Source: Eubacterium plexicaudatum ASF492 (GTDB lineage Bacteria; Bacillota; Clostridia; Lachnospirales; Lachnospiraceae). From it: a stretch of DNA of 64,000 nt. Location: positions 1-64,000 of the forward strand of contig NZ_AQFT02000001.1 in assembly GCF_000364225.2 (NCBI RefSeq), written 5' to 3'. This document shows positions 56,076-63,753 of this stretch, one piece after another. Positions within the stretch are counted from its first letter, which is position 1, and each line of letters starts with the position of its first letter. The position numbers and the translations under genes were made by a program. The notes beneath the pieces are model-generated. The model saw only the letters and a program-made list of their open reading frames with translations, was not told the DNA's origin and ran no database searches.

Positions 56076-56557
56076 ATGCAGCCGTATTTTCCGCTGTTTG
56101 TAAATTTAAATCAAAAAAGATTCTGGTATATGGCGCAGGAACGATTGCAGTTCGGCGTATTACCGGAATTTTGCGTTTTGGAGCGTATGTATCTGTTGTT
56201 GCGCCGCAGATTCGGGAGGAATTGTGGGTGCTTTGCAAAAATTATCCCGAACAGCTGGTGATCGAACAGCGAATGTATGCGTATGGGGAAATTTGCCGGC
56301 AGAATGCACATATTGTACTTGCGGCAACAAATGATAAGCAGGTGAATCGAATGATTTGTAAAGAATGCAGGCAGAAACAGATCATGGTCAACAACGCTTC
56401 GGACAGCAGACAGTGCGATTTTTATTTTCCGGCGCTTGTGGAGCAGGACGGACTTGTGATCGGGATTACAAGTACGGACGCAGATCATAAAAAAGTAGCG
56501 GCATATAGTAAAGGACTGCGCAGGCAGTATGGTAACGACGGGCAATCGAACTGCTGA
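56076..56557 (+). CDS. Precorrin-2 dehydrogenase / sirohydrochlorin ferrochelatase-type protein (one frameshift)
   Basis: GGAGG precedes ATG at 56076. One A is missing from the A6 run near 56115; with it MQPYFPLFVNLNQKK runs into ILVYGAGTIAVRRI, the NAD loop, for about 160 residues. AHIVLAATNDKQVNRMI, IMVNNASDSRQCDFYFPAL and VIGITSTDADHKKVA are typical of the CysG N-terminal/Met8p family (SirC). It oxidises precorrin-2 to sirohydrochlorin. It is short, lacking most of the C-terminal helical domain that carries chelatase activity. It lies between hemA and hemC. Confidence 0.88.
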
Positions 56558-56570
56558 TCGGAGGAAAATT

Positions 56571-57476
56571 ATGAAACAGATCATTCGTATCGGAACGCGG
56601 GACAGCCTTCTGGCAGTTGCACAGGCAGAGCTGCTGCAGCAGCATATTCGGACAAATCATCCGGAGTATGAGGTCGTACTTGTAAAAATGAAAACGACCG
56701 GAGACAGGATTTTGGACAGAAATCCGTATGAGATCGGAGGAAAGGGCCTGTTCGTAAAAGAGTTGGATATGGCCTTATATGAAAACCGTACGGATTTATC
56801 GGTGCATTCTCTGAAAGATATTCCAATGGATGTATCGGAGGACTTTCCGATTCTTGGCTATTCGCATCGGGAAACGCCATGGGATGTGCTTGTACTGCCA
56901 CAGGGATGTACAAAACGAGATCCGGACAGGCCGCTTGGCACTTCCAGTCCGAGAAGACGCATACAGCTTACGCAGCTTTATCCGGACTGTGAGATTCGCT
57001 CTGTTCGGGGAAATATTCTGACACGTCTGAAAAAGCTGGATGAGGGAGCATATGGCGCACTCGTACTTGCGGCAGCCGGTTTGTGCAGGCTTGGCCTGGA
57101 ACATCGAATCAGCGAGTGGTATTCTTGCGGGCAGATGGTTCCCGCTGCCGGACAGGGAATATTGGCAGTGCAGGGCAGTAAGGATTTTGACCGGACTGTT
57201 TTGGAAGGTTTTTTTGATCGGGATGCCGAATGGCAGGCATTGGCGGAACGAAGCTTTGTAAGCGCCATGGGAGGAGGATGTGCATCGCCGACGGCGGCAT
57301 ATGCCTCCATTGACGGAAATGAAATGACGCTTACCGGCCTGATTGCATCCGGTCAGGGCTGTGAGACGCGAAAAGGTACGATTACCGTACCAAAACAGCA
57401 GGCGGAACAGGCGGGGATTCGACTGGCACGCAAGCTTCTTTCGGAAGTGGAATCAGATAACAGAAAGAGAAGGTAA
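56571..57476 (+). CDS. hemC: Hydroxymethylbilane synthase (porphobilinogen deaminase)
   Basis: HemC joins four porphobilinogens into hydroxymethylbilane. ATG at 56571 follows GGAGG. 301 residues: IRIGTRDSLLAVAQAELL, GKGLFVKELDMALYENR, DLSVHSLKDIPMD (catalytic Asp region), LGTSSPRRRIQLTQL, and GGGCASPTAAYA, whose Cys binds the dipyrromethane cofactor. It is last in the operon; hemD and hemB are not in the window, so the pathway must be completed elsewhere. The stop is followed within two bases by a structured repeat and a terminator. Confidence 0.96.
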   Translation: MKQIIRIGTRDSLLAVAQAELLQQHIRTNHPEYEVVLVKMKTTGDRILDRNPYEIGGKGLFVKELDMALYENRTDLSVHSLKDIPMDVSEDFPILGYSHRETPWDVLVLPQGCTKRDPDRPLGTSSPRRRIQLTQLYPDCEIRSVRGNILTRLKKLDEGAYGALVLAAAGLCRLGLEHRISEWYSCGQMVPAAGQGILAVQGSKDFDRTVLEGFFDRDAEWQALAERSFVSAMGGGCASPTAAYASIDGNEMTLTGLIASGQGCETRKGTITVPKQQAEQAGIRLARKLLSEVESDNRKRR

Positions 57477-57477
57477 A

Positions 57478-57612
57478 GTTACTGTTCACAGGTCAGGAAT
57501 GCGCTGAGCTGCGCATTCCGTGAGAAGACGTACGGCTTGAAAGCAAAAATCCATTTGCGAAGCAAATTTTGCATGGATTTTTGTCTGTTACTGAAACGGA
57601 GTGAACAGTAAC
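57478..57612. repeat. Three-stem palindromic intergenic element
   Basis: The outer stem GTTACTGTTCAC (57478-57489) pairs perfectly with GTGAACAGTAAC (57601-57612). Inside are GGAATGCG...CGCATTCC (57496-57519) and CAAAAATCCAT...ATGGATTTTTG (57544-57583, 11 perfect pairs) enclosing a TTGCGAAGCAA hairpin. The 135-base unit would fold as a three-way junction on either strand. It looks like a dispersed repeat inserted between hemC and its terminator. Confidence 0.75.
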
Positions 57613-57618
57613 AAGGTA

Positions 57619-57653
57619 AAAGAACGGAAGAAATTATACTTACCGTTCTTTTT
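57619..57653 (+). terminator. Rho-independent terminator of the tetrapyrrole operon
   Basis: AAGAACGG (57619 region) pairs with CCGTTCTT, followed by a run of seven T. Bases 57654-57779 show no gene. Confidence 0.8.
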
Positions 57654-57779
57654 TTGTAAAAAGATGAAAATGAGCGGGATTTCAGCCAGGTTGGATAATT
57701 CGTCCCGTATCCGGATATGATAGTATGGCAGTGCTGCAACGTCTAATTGTCAGACTTCACAAAAAGTTCACAAAAATTA

Positions 57780-57806
57780 TTAGCACTCACTATTGACGAG
57801 TGCTAA
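57780..57806 (+). promoter_or_regulatory. CIRCE operator (HrcA binding site)
   Basis: TTAGCACTC (57780-57788), nine bases, GAGTGCTAA (57798-57806): an exact CIRCE element. A -10-like TATAAC at 57816 follows. It places hsp20 under HrcA heat-shock repression. Confidence 0.95.
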
Positions 57807-57897
57807 TAAAAGTGTTATAACATACTTGTAAGCAAAACAAAGCACTGACCGGTAAACGGAAAGACACCGGCTAATATAAGAAATGGAGGAATGACCT

Positions 57898-58338
57898 ATG
57901 TTAATGCCTAGTATTTTTGGAGAAAATTTATTTGATGAATTTTTTAATGATTTTACCCGCCCGTCAAAATCACTGATGCGGTATAATACACCGACAAGCA
58001 ATGTGATGCGCACGGATATCAAAGAAACAGCAAATGGTTTCGAACTGGATATTGATCTGCCGGGATTTAAAAAGTCAGACGTTCAGGCAGAGTTAAAGGA
58101 AGGTTATCTGACCATCAGTGCATCTTCAGGTAAAGAGTCCGGAGAAAAAGACAAGGACGGCAAATATATCCGTCGGGAAAGATACTATGGTTCCTGCAGC
58201 AGAAGCTTTTATGTAGGAGATGCGGTTACACAGGAAGATATTAAAGCCAGATTTGAAGATGGTATTTTGAAAGTATCCGTACCGAAGAAAGAAGTAAAAC
58301 CTGAAATAGAAGAAAGCAAGTATATTGCAATCGAATAA
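57898..58338 (+). CDS. Hsp20 / alpha-crystallin family chaperone
   Basis: A small heat-shock holdase that keeps unfolding proteins soluble. 146 residues, ATG at 57898 after GGAGG. The N-terminal arm MLMPSIFGENLFDEFFNDF is typical of clostridial Hsp18. The crystallin domain has ANGFELDIDLPGFKKSDV, GYLTISASSGKE, RRERYYGSCSRSFYVGD and FEDGILKVSVPKKE, containing the conserved GxLxVxVPK. The CIRCE box 92 bases upstream indicates HrcA control. Confidence 0.96.
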   Translation: MLMPSIFGENLFDEFFNDFTRPSKSLMRYNTPTSNVMRTDIKETANGFELDIDLPGFKKSDVQAELKEGYLTISASSGKESGEKDKDGKYIRRERYYGSCSRSFYVGDAVTQEDIKARFEDGILKVSVPKKEVKPEIEESKYIAIE

Positions 58339-58339
58339 G

Positions 58340-58480
58340 AATCATATGATATAAAACAGTTTGATGCAAAATAGTTTGGTATAAAATAGTTGATACCAAA
58401 ATGGTATGCGATAAAAACAGTGTGCGATAAAAACAGTATGTCATAAAACAGTACGCTATGGAATACTGTGACATAAAGGA
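58340..58480 (+). repeat. Degenerate short tandem repeats
   Basis: About eight copies of a 14-18 base word resembling ATRNNATAAAAACAGT (for example GCGATAAAAACAGTGT then GCGATAAAAACAGTAT at about 58410-58440). They lie between the hsp20 stop and its terminator. No open frame is kept across them. Confidence 0.55.
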
Positions 58481-58486
58481 TGAAAT

Positions 58487-58541
58487 AAGACTGCCGCATG
58501 AAAGATATGGATGTTCGTCTTTCATGCGGCAGTCTTTTAAT
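58487..58541 (+). terminator. Strong terminator after hsp20
   Basis: A perfect 19-bp stem: AAGACTGCCGCATGAAAGA (58487-58505) with its complement at 58518-58536, then TTTTA. Confidence 0.92.
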
Positions 58542-58647
58542 ACTCAAAAACAATGGATAAAGGGAACGAAGAAAGCATTTCCAGGTATTTGACAACAAAA
58601 TATAATTGAAGTATAATAGTTGCAAATAACAGCGGAGGAACGATGCA

Positions 58648-59469
58648 ATGCCTGCAATTGATATGAGAAATATAGTCGGAAAGATGGATATTTTATTCAT
58701 TTGTCTGGATGCGCTGCGCTATGATGTGGCGATTCAGGAAGAAGCGGCTGACACAACGCGGGTTTTAAACAGTTATGGCAAGTGGGAGAAATGTCAGGCT
58801 CCCGGAAATTTTACATATCCTTCACATCATGCGATGTTTACAGGATTTTTACCCTGCAGGTATGATATAAAAAATCAGGCGGATCGGGAATTGCTGTTTT
58901 ATCCTACCGCAATCGGACTGCGCAGAAAGGTGCCGGAAGGCGCTTATGCTTTTTCCGGCAGTACGATTATGGAAGGACTTGCAAAAGACGGGTACGATAC
59001 GTGGTGTGTGGGCGGAGTATCTTTTTTTGACAAGCGTTCGGACATCGGAAAAGTATTTTCGGGATATTTTCAGAACAGTTTTTGGAATCCTTCGTTCGGA
59101 TGTGCCGTAAAAGAAAGCACAAAAAATCAGGTAGATTTTATTTTAAAAAGAATAGCGTCCCTGTCAAAAGACAGGAAACTTTTTTTATATCTGAATGTGG
59201 ACGCCATTCATTATCCGAACTATTTTTATCTGGATGGTGCGGCTCACGACAGTCCTGAAAGCCATGCGGCAGCGCTTCGATATGTGGACGGCCAGCTGGG
59301 GCGGTTGTTTGATGCCTGGAAAGCGTACAGAGAGAATGCGTTTGTTATTTGCTGTTCGGATCATGGGACATGTTATGGGGAAGATGGCTGTCAGCTTCAC
59401 GGAATCAATCATCCTATGGTGGATACGGTACCGTATAAGCATTTTTATCTGGTATCGGCAGGTCCATAA
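58648..59469 (+). CDS. STM4013-type sulfatase-fold hydrolase
   Basis: 273 residues. The start used is 58648; GGAGG at 58633 supports it. Alkaline-phosphatase/sulfatase-fold marks are DILFICLDALRYDVA (metal Asp pair), APGNFTYPSHHAMFTGFLP (the Thr/Ser nucleophile region), YLNVDAIHYPN and VICCSDHGTCYGEDG (metal Asp and His), plus a final LHGINHPMVDTVPYKHF. The wording matches the STM4013/SEN3800 hydrolase group, which normally lies with two radical SAM genes (STM4011, STM4012). None is present here, and only 39 codons of open frame follow, so the partners are lost or elsewhere. The substrate is unknown. Confidence 0.8.
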   Translation: MPAIDMRNIVGKMDILFICLDALRYDVAIQEEAADTTRVLNSYGKWEKCQAPGNFTYPSHHAMFTGFLPCRYDIKNQADRELLFYPTAIGLRRKVPEGAYAFSGSTIMEGLAKDGYDTWCVGGVSFFDKRSDIGKVFSGYFQNSFWNPSFGCAVKESTKNQVDFILKRIASLSKDRKLFLYLNVDAIHYPNYFYLDGAAHDSPESHAAALRYVDGQLGRLFDAWKAYRENAFVICCSDHGTCYGEDGCQLHGINHPMVDTVPYKHFYLVSAGP

Positions 59470-59663
59470 AGATGAAAATTTATATGCAGCCTTTGAAATA
59501 GAAAAGCGGGAAAGGAGGTGAAGGTCGGCATGAAATTTGACCAAGGAAGTTAGAGCGTGTTTGAAAAATGGAAGTAAGAAGCTGCTCGGACTTTTTTAGA
59601 GAGCAGAAGCAGTCCGGAACGACAGATGGGCTGCCTCATCAAAAGAATGGAGGATTGAATGCG

Positions 59664-59915
59664 ATGAATGTAAAAGGGATTGGACTTTACACAACACCTT
59701 CTTTTGTCGGAAAGGTTTGGACGAAAGAAGAGCTTATGGAGTCTGTTAACAGGCAGGTACAAAGCAATCAAAGCAAGAAAATGTCCCTAACCGATATGGT
59801 AAAGTCAACTTATATGGGTACAAGGGAAAAGTTCCGTTTTGTGGGAGAAGATAAGATATATGCGTTTGATGAATACATAAAAGAGCTGGATAAGCGTTCG
59901 AAGAATAACGGGTAG
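59664..59915 (+). CDS. Small hypothetical protein
   Basis: GGAGG supports ATG at 59664 (83 residues), though the frame is open from 59568. MNVKGIGLYTTPSFVGKVW, SLTDMVKSTYMGTREKFRF and YAFDEYIKELDKRSK are visible. It is basic and soluble. I do not recognise it; similar short proteins accompany accessory regions of gut Clostridia. Bases 59470-59663 otherwise show only a run-on frame from the hydrolase. Confidence 0.5.
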   Translation: MNVKGIGLYTTPSFVGKVWTKEELMESVNRQVQSNQSKKMSLTDMVKSTYMGTREKFRFVGEDKIYAFDEYIKELDKRSKNNG

Positions 59916-59958
59916 TTTTTATAATTAAAGAAGCGGCAGGACCGAAGGAGGAAGAACG

Positions 59959-60046
59959 TGCCTGGCTAAAATAAAAACTGAAGAAATTGTGAGGGGTTCG
60001 TCAGATGTACCTGGCTAAAAAAGCTGAAGATATTGTGATTAGAGGG
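59959..60046 (+). repeat. Imperfect direct duplication of a coding remnant
   Basis: CCTGGCTAAAA...CTGAAGAAATTGTGAGGGG (59960-59996) is followed by CCTGGCTAAAA...CTGAAGATATTGTGATTAGAGGGG (60010-60046). Both read LAK...EEIV or LAKKAEDIV. The second copy can be read from ATG 60005 for 23 codons. It is probably debris. Bases 60047-60425 hold a solo IS end and no other gene. Confidence 0.5.
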
Positions 60047-60236
60047 GAACGGTTTAGTTTCCCTTTTTACTGTTAGAGAAGTTATAGACAAATTATGTAG
60101 CGAATTTTGTGTTTTATAAGAGAATCATATTTTACAAAGAAAAGTAATTTTATCAAAATGTCGGATTGTGGAGATTCTAAGAAACAATCCTGAAGAACTC
60201 ATTTATGCATCAAGATAGAAAAAGATGGGAACACAT

Positions 60237-60255
60237 ATAAGCTTGCGTTTACCGT
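60237..60255 (-). mobile_element. Solo ISAs1 terminal repeat
   Basis: ATAAGCTTGCGTTTACCGT matches the reverse complement of the left end of the ISAs1 element at 25213-25234. No transposase lies nearby, so this is a leftover of excision or deletion, or a chance-preserved end. Confidence 0.65.
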
Positions 60256-60425
60256 TTTAGACGGTGGGGTAAGGTAGTCAAAAGTAGTGGTTTATGTTAT
60301 ACTTGCATTATGGGGACATGGAAATCTAAAAACAGACATATCATGCCCTATGAGTATAAATACTTGCTGCAGTATCACATAATATTCGTGGGACAAGTTG
60401 ATACGTTTTGACTGCAGGGAGGATT

Positions 60426-60617
60426 ATGGGCATGCATGCAGGACCTGTAATGCATATGGCCCGGAATGCCCGAAAAACTTGCGATGAATTTTCCTTAAGC
60501 TGCAGCCGTGCAACGTGGGATACAGATGAAGAAGGCATGTGGCAGGGACAGTATAAAGGGAGTGATGACTGGGAGCTTCGGGAACCGGAAGATTTCTATG
60601 GAAAAACCGCTGCTTAG
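60426..60617 (+). CDS. Small hypothetical protein
   Basis: GGGAGG supports ATG at 60426; 63 residues. The start MGMHAGPVMHMARNARKTC is rich in Met and His, followed by a Trp/Glu/Asp-rich half (SDDWELREPEDFYG). Two Cys and three His could bind metal, but I see no known motif. It lies 58 bases ahead of the AAA gene. Confidence 0.4.
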   Translation: MGMHAGPVMHMARNARKTCDEFSLSCSRATWDTDEEGMWQGQYKGSDDWELREPEDFYGKTAA

Positions 60618-60675
60618 TTGCTATAATGTATTTAATAATCTAAGTCAGGCAATGGCTTAAGGAGCGTGGAAAGAG

Positions 60676-62367
60676 ATGGAGATGCGAAAGAAAAAACTTT
60701 CGATAGGGATTGAAAATTTCGAAGAAATCAGGAAAGAAAATTTTTACTATATAGATAAGACAGGGCTTATTATCGAATTACTTCATAACTGGGGAGCGGT
60801 GAATCTGTTCACCCGTCCCAGAAGATTTGGGAAATCATTAAATATGAGCATGTTGGAACACTTTTTCTCATTGGATGGGGATAAGAGTATTTTTAACGGG
60901 CTGGATATCTCAAAAGAAACTGCGCTTTGTGAGGAATATATGGGGAAATATCCGGTTATTTCAGTTTCCCTGAAAGGGATTGAAGCACGAAACTATGAAA
61001 TGGCATTTGAAATGGCAGTCCAGATTATGAAAAGAGTTCCTGCAAAAGTACAATATCTTTTGGAGAGTGATGTCTTAAGTGAACAGGACAAAGCGGAATA
61101 CCGTAAACTTCTGGATGATAATATGTCGGAAGCGGTATTTTGTAATAGCCTGAGAGTCCTATCGGAATTGCTGGAGAAGCATCATGGTACAAAGGTAATT
61201 CTGTTAATTGATGAATATGATGTCCCTTTGGCAAAGGCTCATGAGAAGGGGTATTATGACCAGATGATCTCCCTGATCCGAAGCCTATTGGGAGAGACGC
61301 TCAAAACAAACAATAGTCTGAAATTAGCTGTGCTGACCGGGTGCCTTCGAATTTCAAAGGAGAGTATCTTTACAGGGCTAAATAATCTGAAGGTGCTGAC
61401 GATTGCAGATGAGCGTTTTGATGAATATTTCGGTTTTACAGACAAAGAAGTGAAAGACCTTCTGGAGTATTATAGTGTATCGGATCATTATGAAGAAGTA
61501 AAAAGGTGGTATGACGGCTATCAGTTCGGAAATAAGGAAGTGTATTGCCCTTGGGATGTGCTGAACCATTGCGACAGGATCAGAAGCGAGCCTCATGTAC
61601 AGCCGGAAAACTATTGGATCAATACCAGCAGTAATGATGTGGTGAAACGGTTTATAGAAGAATCGGCAAATGCTACGACCAAACGGGAGATTGAGCGTCT
61701 GGTGGCAGGGGAAGTCATTATGAAAGAAATTCATCAGGAGCTCACATATTCGGAGATTTACCAGACGATTGATAATATCTGGAGTCTGCTTTTTACCACC
61801 GGATATCTGACTCAGCGTGGAAAAGCGGAAAGGAGACAGATGAAACTGGCAATCCCCAATTTGGAAATCCGGGATATTTTTGAGACTCAGATCATGGAAT
61901 TCTTTAAGGAGAATGTCCGGGAAGACGGGGATATGCTGAACCGTTTCTGTGATGCTCTGCGGAATGGAGACGCGGAAAATGTGGAGAAGATTTTCACAGA
62001 ATATTTAAGGAAGACCATCAGTATCCGTGATACGGCCATAAGAACAGAGATGAAAGAAAATTTTTATCATGGTGTTCTTCTAGGAATTTTAGGAGTGAAA
62101 ACCCGATGGGGGATTTCTTCCAACCGGGAAATGGGAGAGGGTTATGCGGATATCCTTGCAGAACCGGATACTGGGGATATGGGGATCATCATAGAAGTGA
62201 AATATGCACACGACGGAGATCTGGAGGGAGCTTGTAAAGGGGCATTAAGACAAATCGAATATACAAAGTATGAAGATGACCTTGAAGACGACGAGGTAGA
62301 GAATATCCTGAAATACGGGATTGCATGTTATAAAAAGCGGTGCAGGGTTATGCTTGCAGAAAAATAA
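60676..62367 (+). CDS. AAA-ATPase-like protein with PD-(D/E)XK nuclease domain
   Basis: 563 residues, intact; ATG at 60676 after GGAG. The N-terminal AAA-ATPase-like domain shows NFYYIDKTGLIIELL, LFTRPRRFGKSLNMSML (phosphate loop) and VILLIDEYDVPLAKA (Walker B). RWYDGYQFG and a central helical part follow. The C-terminal DUF1703/PD-(D/E)XK_9 domain shows GEGYADILAEP and GIIIEVKYAHDGD, with the Asp and Glu-x-Lys of the nuclease fold. Such genes occur in many copies in gut anaerobes; their role is unproven, possibly defence or mobile-element related. A terminator was not seen. Confidence 0.88.
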   Translation: MEMRKKKLSIGIENFEEIRKENFYYIDKTGLIIELLHNWGAVNLFTRPRRFGKSLNMSMLEHFFSLDGDKSIFNGLDISKETALCEEYMGKYPVISVSLKGIEARNYEMAFEMAVQIMKRVPAKVQYLLESDVLSEQDKAEYRKLLDDNMSEAVFCNSLRVLSELLEKHHGTKVILLIDEYDVPLAKAHEKGYYDQMISLIRSLLGETLKTNNSLKLAVLTGCLRISKESIFTGLNNLKVLTIADERFDEYFGFTDKEVKDLLEYYSVSDHYEEVKRWYDGYQFGNKEVYCPWDVLNHCDRIRSEPHVQPENYWINTSSNDVVKRFIEESANATTKREIERLVAGEVIMKEIHQELTYSEIYQTIDNIWSLLFTTGYLTQRGKAERRQMKLAIPNLEIRDIFETQIMEFFKENVREDGDMLNRFCDALRNGDAENVEKIFTEYLRKTISIRDTAIRTEMKENFYHGVLLGILGVKTRWGISSNREMGEGYADILAEPDTGDMGIIIEVKYAHDGDLEGACKGALRQIEYTKYEDDLEDDEVENILKYGIACYKKRCRVMLAEK

Positions 62368-62563
62368 TGAAAAGATCATAAAGGGAAATGAAAGCCTTGG
62401 AGCAGATATATTTCAGGGCTTTTTTCATACCGTCATGTGCGGGGAGAGCTGCGAACGTGACGTCTATGATTCAATATCATCTTCGAAAAAATTCAAATCT
62501 CTTTTTATATTGACTTTTGAGAGCTTATAAGCTATTGTATAAACAGATAAAGGAGAAAATATA

Positions 62564-62932
62564 ATGTACTAGGATTATTTTTATCAGGATGCCAGTGGAA
62601 ATCAGCCAGTGAAAGAATATCTTGATAAGTTGGAAGAAAAATCCATAAAAAGCAAAGATGCAAGAATTAAATATAATAAAATCGACCAATATATCGGAAT
62701 ACTGATGGAGTATGGGACAGCAGTGGGAGAGCCGTATGTTAAGCATTTGGATGGGGAAATATGGGAACTACGTTCGTTAAGAGACAGGATTCTATTTTTT
62801 GCATGGGACGGTAATTCATTTATTTTGTTAAGCTGCTTTATGAAAAGCACGCAGAAGACGCCAAAGAGAGAGATTGAAAAGGCGAAAAGGTTCATGGAAG
62901 ATTTCAAGAAAAGGAGCAGGGAAGATGGATAA
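62564..62932 (+). CDS. HigB/RelE-like toxin with early stop codon
   Basis: AAAGGAG precedes ATG at 62564, but codon 3 is TAG (62570-62572). Past it the frame is open: DYFYQDASGNQPVKEYLDKL, GEPYVKHLDGEIWELRSLRDRILFFAW and LSCFMKSTQKTPKREIEKAKRFM. These are the phage Gp49-like/HigB ribonuclease toxin marks. A GTG at 62609 could start a version lacking the first 15 residues. The end overlaps the antitoxin by 8 bases. Either the stop is a base error or the toxin has been weakened by mutation. Confidence 0.85.
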
Positions 62933-63230
62933 TGTAAAGAAAATATCCCCAGCAGGAGAAAGCTGGAGCGAATACAGAAAGAAGCATTATACGGCGGAAG
63001 AAATTGCCGAAAATGATTTGATGGTTAAGCTGGTTGGAGAGATCATAAAGACCAGAAAAGAAAAGCATATATCGCAGAGGGAATTGGAGGATATGACAGG
63101 AGTTAAGCAGTCTGTAATTGCAAGGATGGAAAGCGGAAAAACGGATCCCCAGTTATCAACAATTTTAAAATTGCTGGTATCCATGGGAAAAACGCTTACA
63201 ATCGTTCCGCTGGAGCTGTCTGAAAAATAG
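62925..63230 (+). CDS. HigA-type XRE antitoxin
   Basis: ATG at 62925 follows GGAGCAGG, inside the toxin end; 101 residues. A helical N-terminal part is followed by a helix-turn-helix: RKEKHISQRELEDMTGVKQSVIARMESGKTDPQ, then STILKLLVSMGKTLTIVPL. This toxin-first order is standard for higBA. It binds the toxin and represses the operon. Confidence 0.88.
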   Translation: MDNVKKISPAGESWSEYRKKHYTAEEIAENDLMVKLVGEIIKTRKEKHISQRELEDMTGVKQSVIARMESGKTDPQLSTILKLLVSMGKTLTIVPLELSEK

Positions 63231-63259
63231 GTTGCCGAATATGGTTATAAATGAAAGAT

Positions 63260-63401
63260 AATAGAGGGAAATGAAAGCTCCGGATATGTTGACAGTAGTG
63301 GGAGCATCATAGGAACAAATAAAGGAAGCATCAATAATCCTGATTTCTATGATTTTGAGGACTGCTTGCAAGATGAATGTGAAGTACATGCAAGTGCATA
63401 A
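63260..63401 (+). pseudogene. C-terminal gene remnant
   Basis: An open frame without a start encodes SSGYVDSSGSIIGTNKGS, then NNPDFYDFEDCLQDEC and a stop at 63399-63401. It looks like the tail of a lost protein. The nucleotides ahead of it (63250-63279) resemble those at 62366-62395. Confidence 0.3.
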
Positions 63402-63410
63402 AAGAACTAT

Positions 63411-63445
63411 AAAAGCAGTGCGGTTTACTTAACGCACTGCTTTTT
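63411..63445 (+). terminator. Rho-independent terminator
   Basis: AAAAGCAGTGCG (63411-63422) pairs with CGCACTGCTTTT (63433-63444), followed by T. Confidence 0.85.
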
Positions 63446-63452
63446 GATTACT

Positions 63453-63614
63453 TTAAACGATACTTGTAACAATATGATAAATTTTTATGTATCGGCTAAT
63501 ATGTTCTGTAAATAGAACATCTACGATACATACTACTGTGCCGTCATCCTGAATGCCAATACATAATTTGTCTGAACCAAATATGATACGATTATGACCG
63601 GATACGTTTTGCAT
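63453..63614 (-). CDS. Short open frame, possible remnant
   Basis: 53 residues on the minus strand: MQNVSGHNRIIFGSDKLCIG, then QDDGTVVCIVDV. The GxQDDGTVV wording resembles one blade of RCC1/BNR-type repeats. No ribosome site precedes it. It is probably debris of a larger repeat protein. Confidence 0.2.
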   Translation of the reverse strand: MQNVSGHNRIIFGSDKLCIGIQDDGTVVCIVDVLFTEHISRYIKIYHIVTSIV

Positions 63615-63753
63615 ACGGGTACACGCGAAAAAGGAAGAAAATAAAGGGAATTTTGTGAAAAGAAAACAATTTCTATAGAATTGTTATGCTTTACAATCGT
63701 AGTCAGCATCCTATCCGGACACAAAATGAGTTTAATAGAAAGAAGGGCAGACG

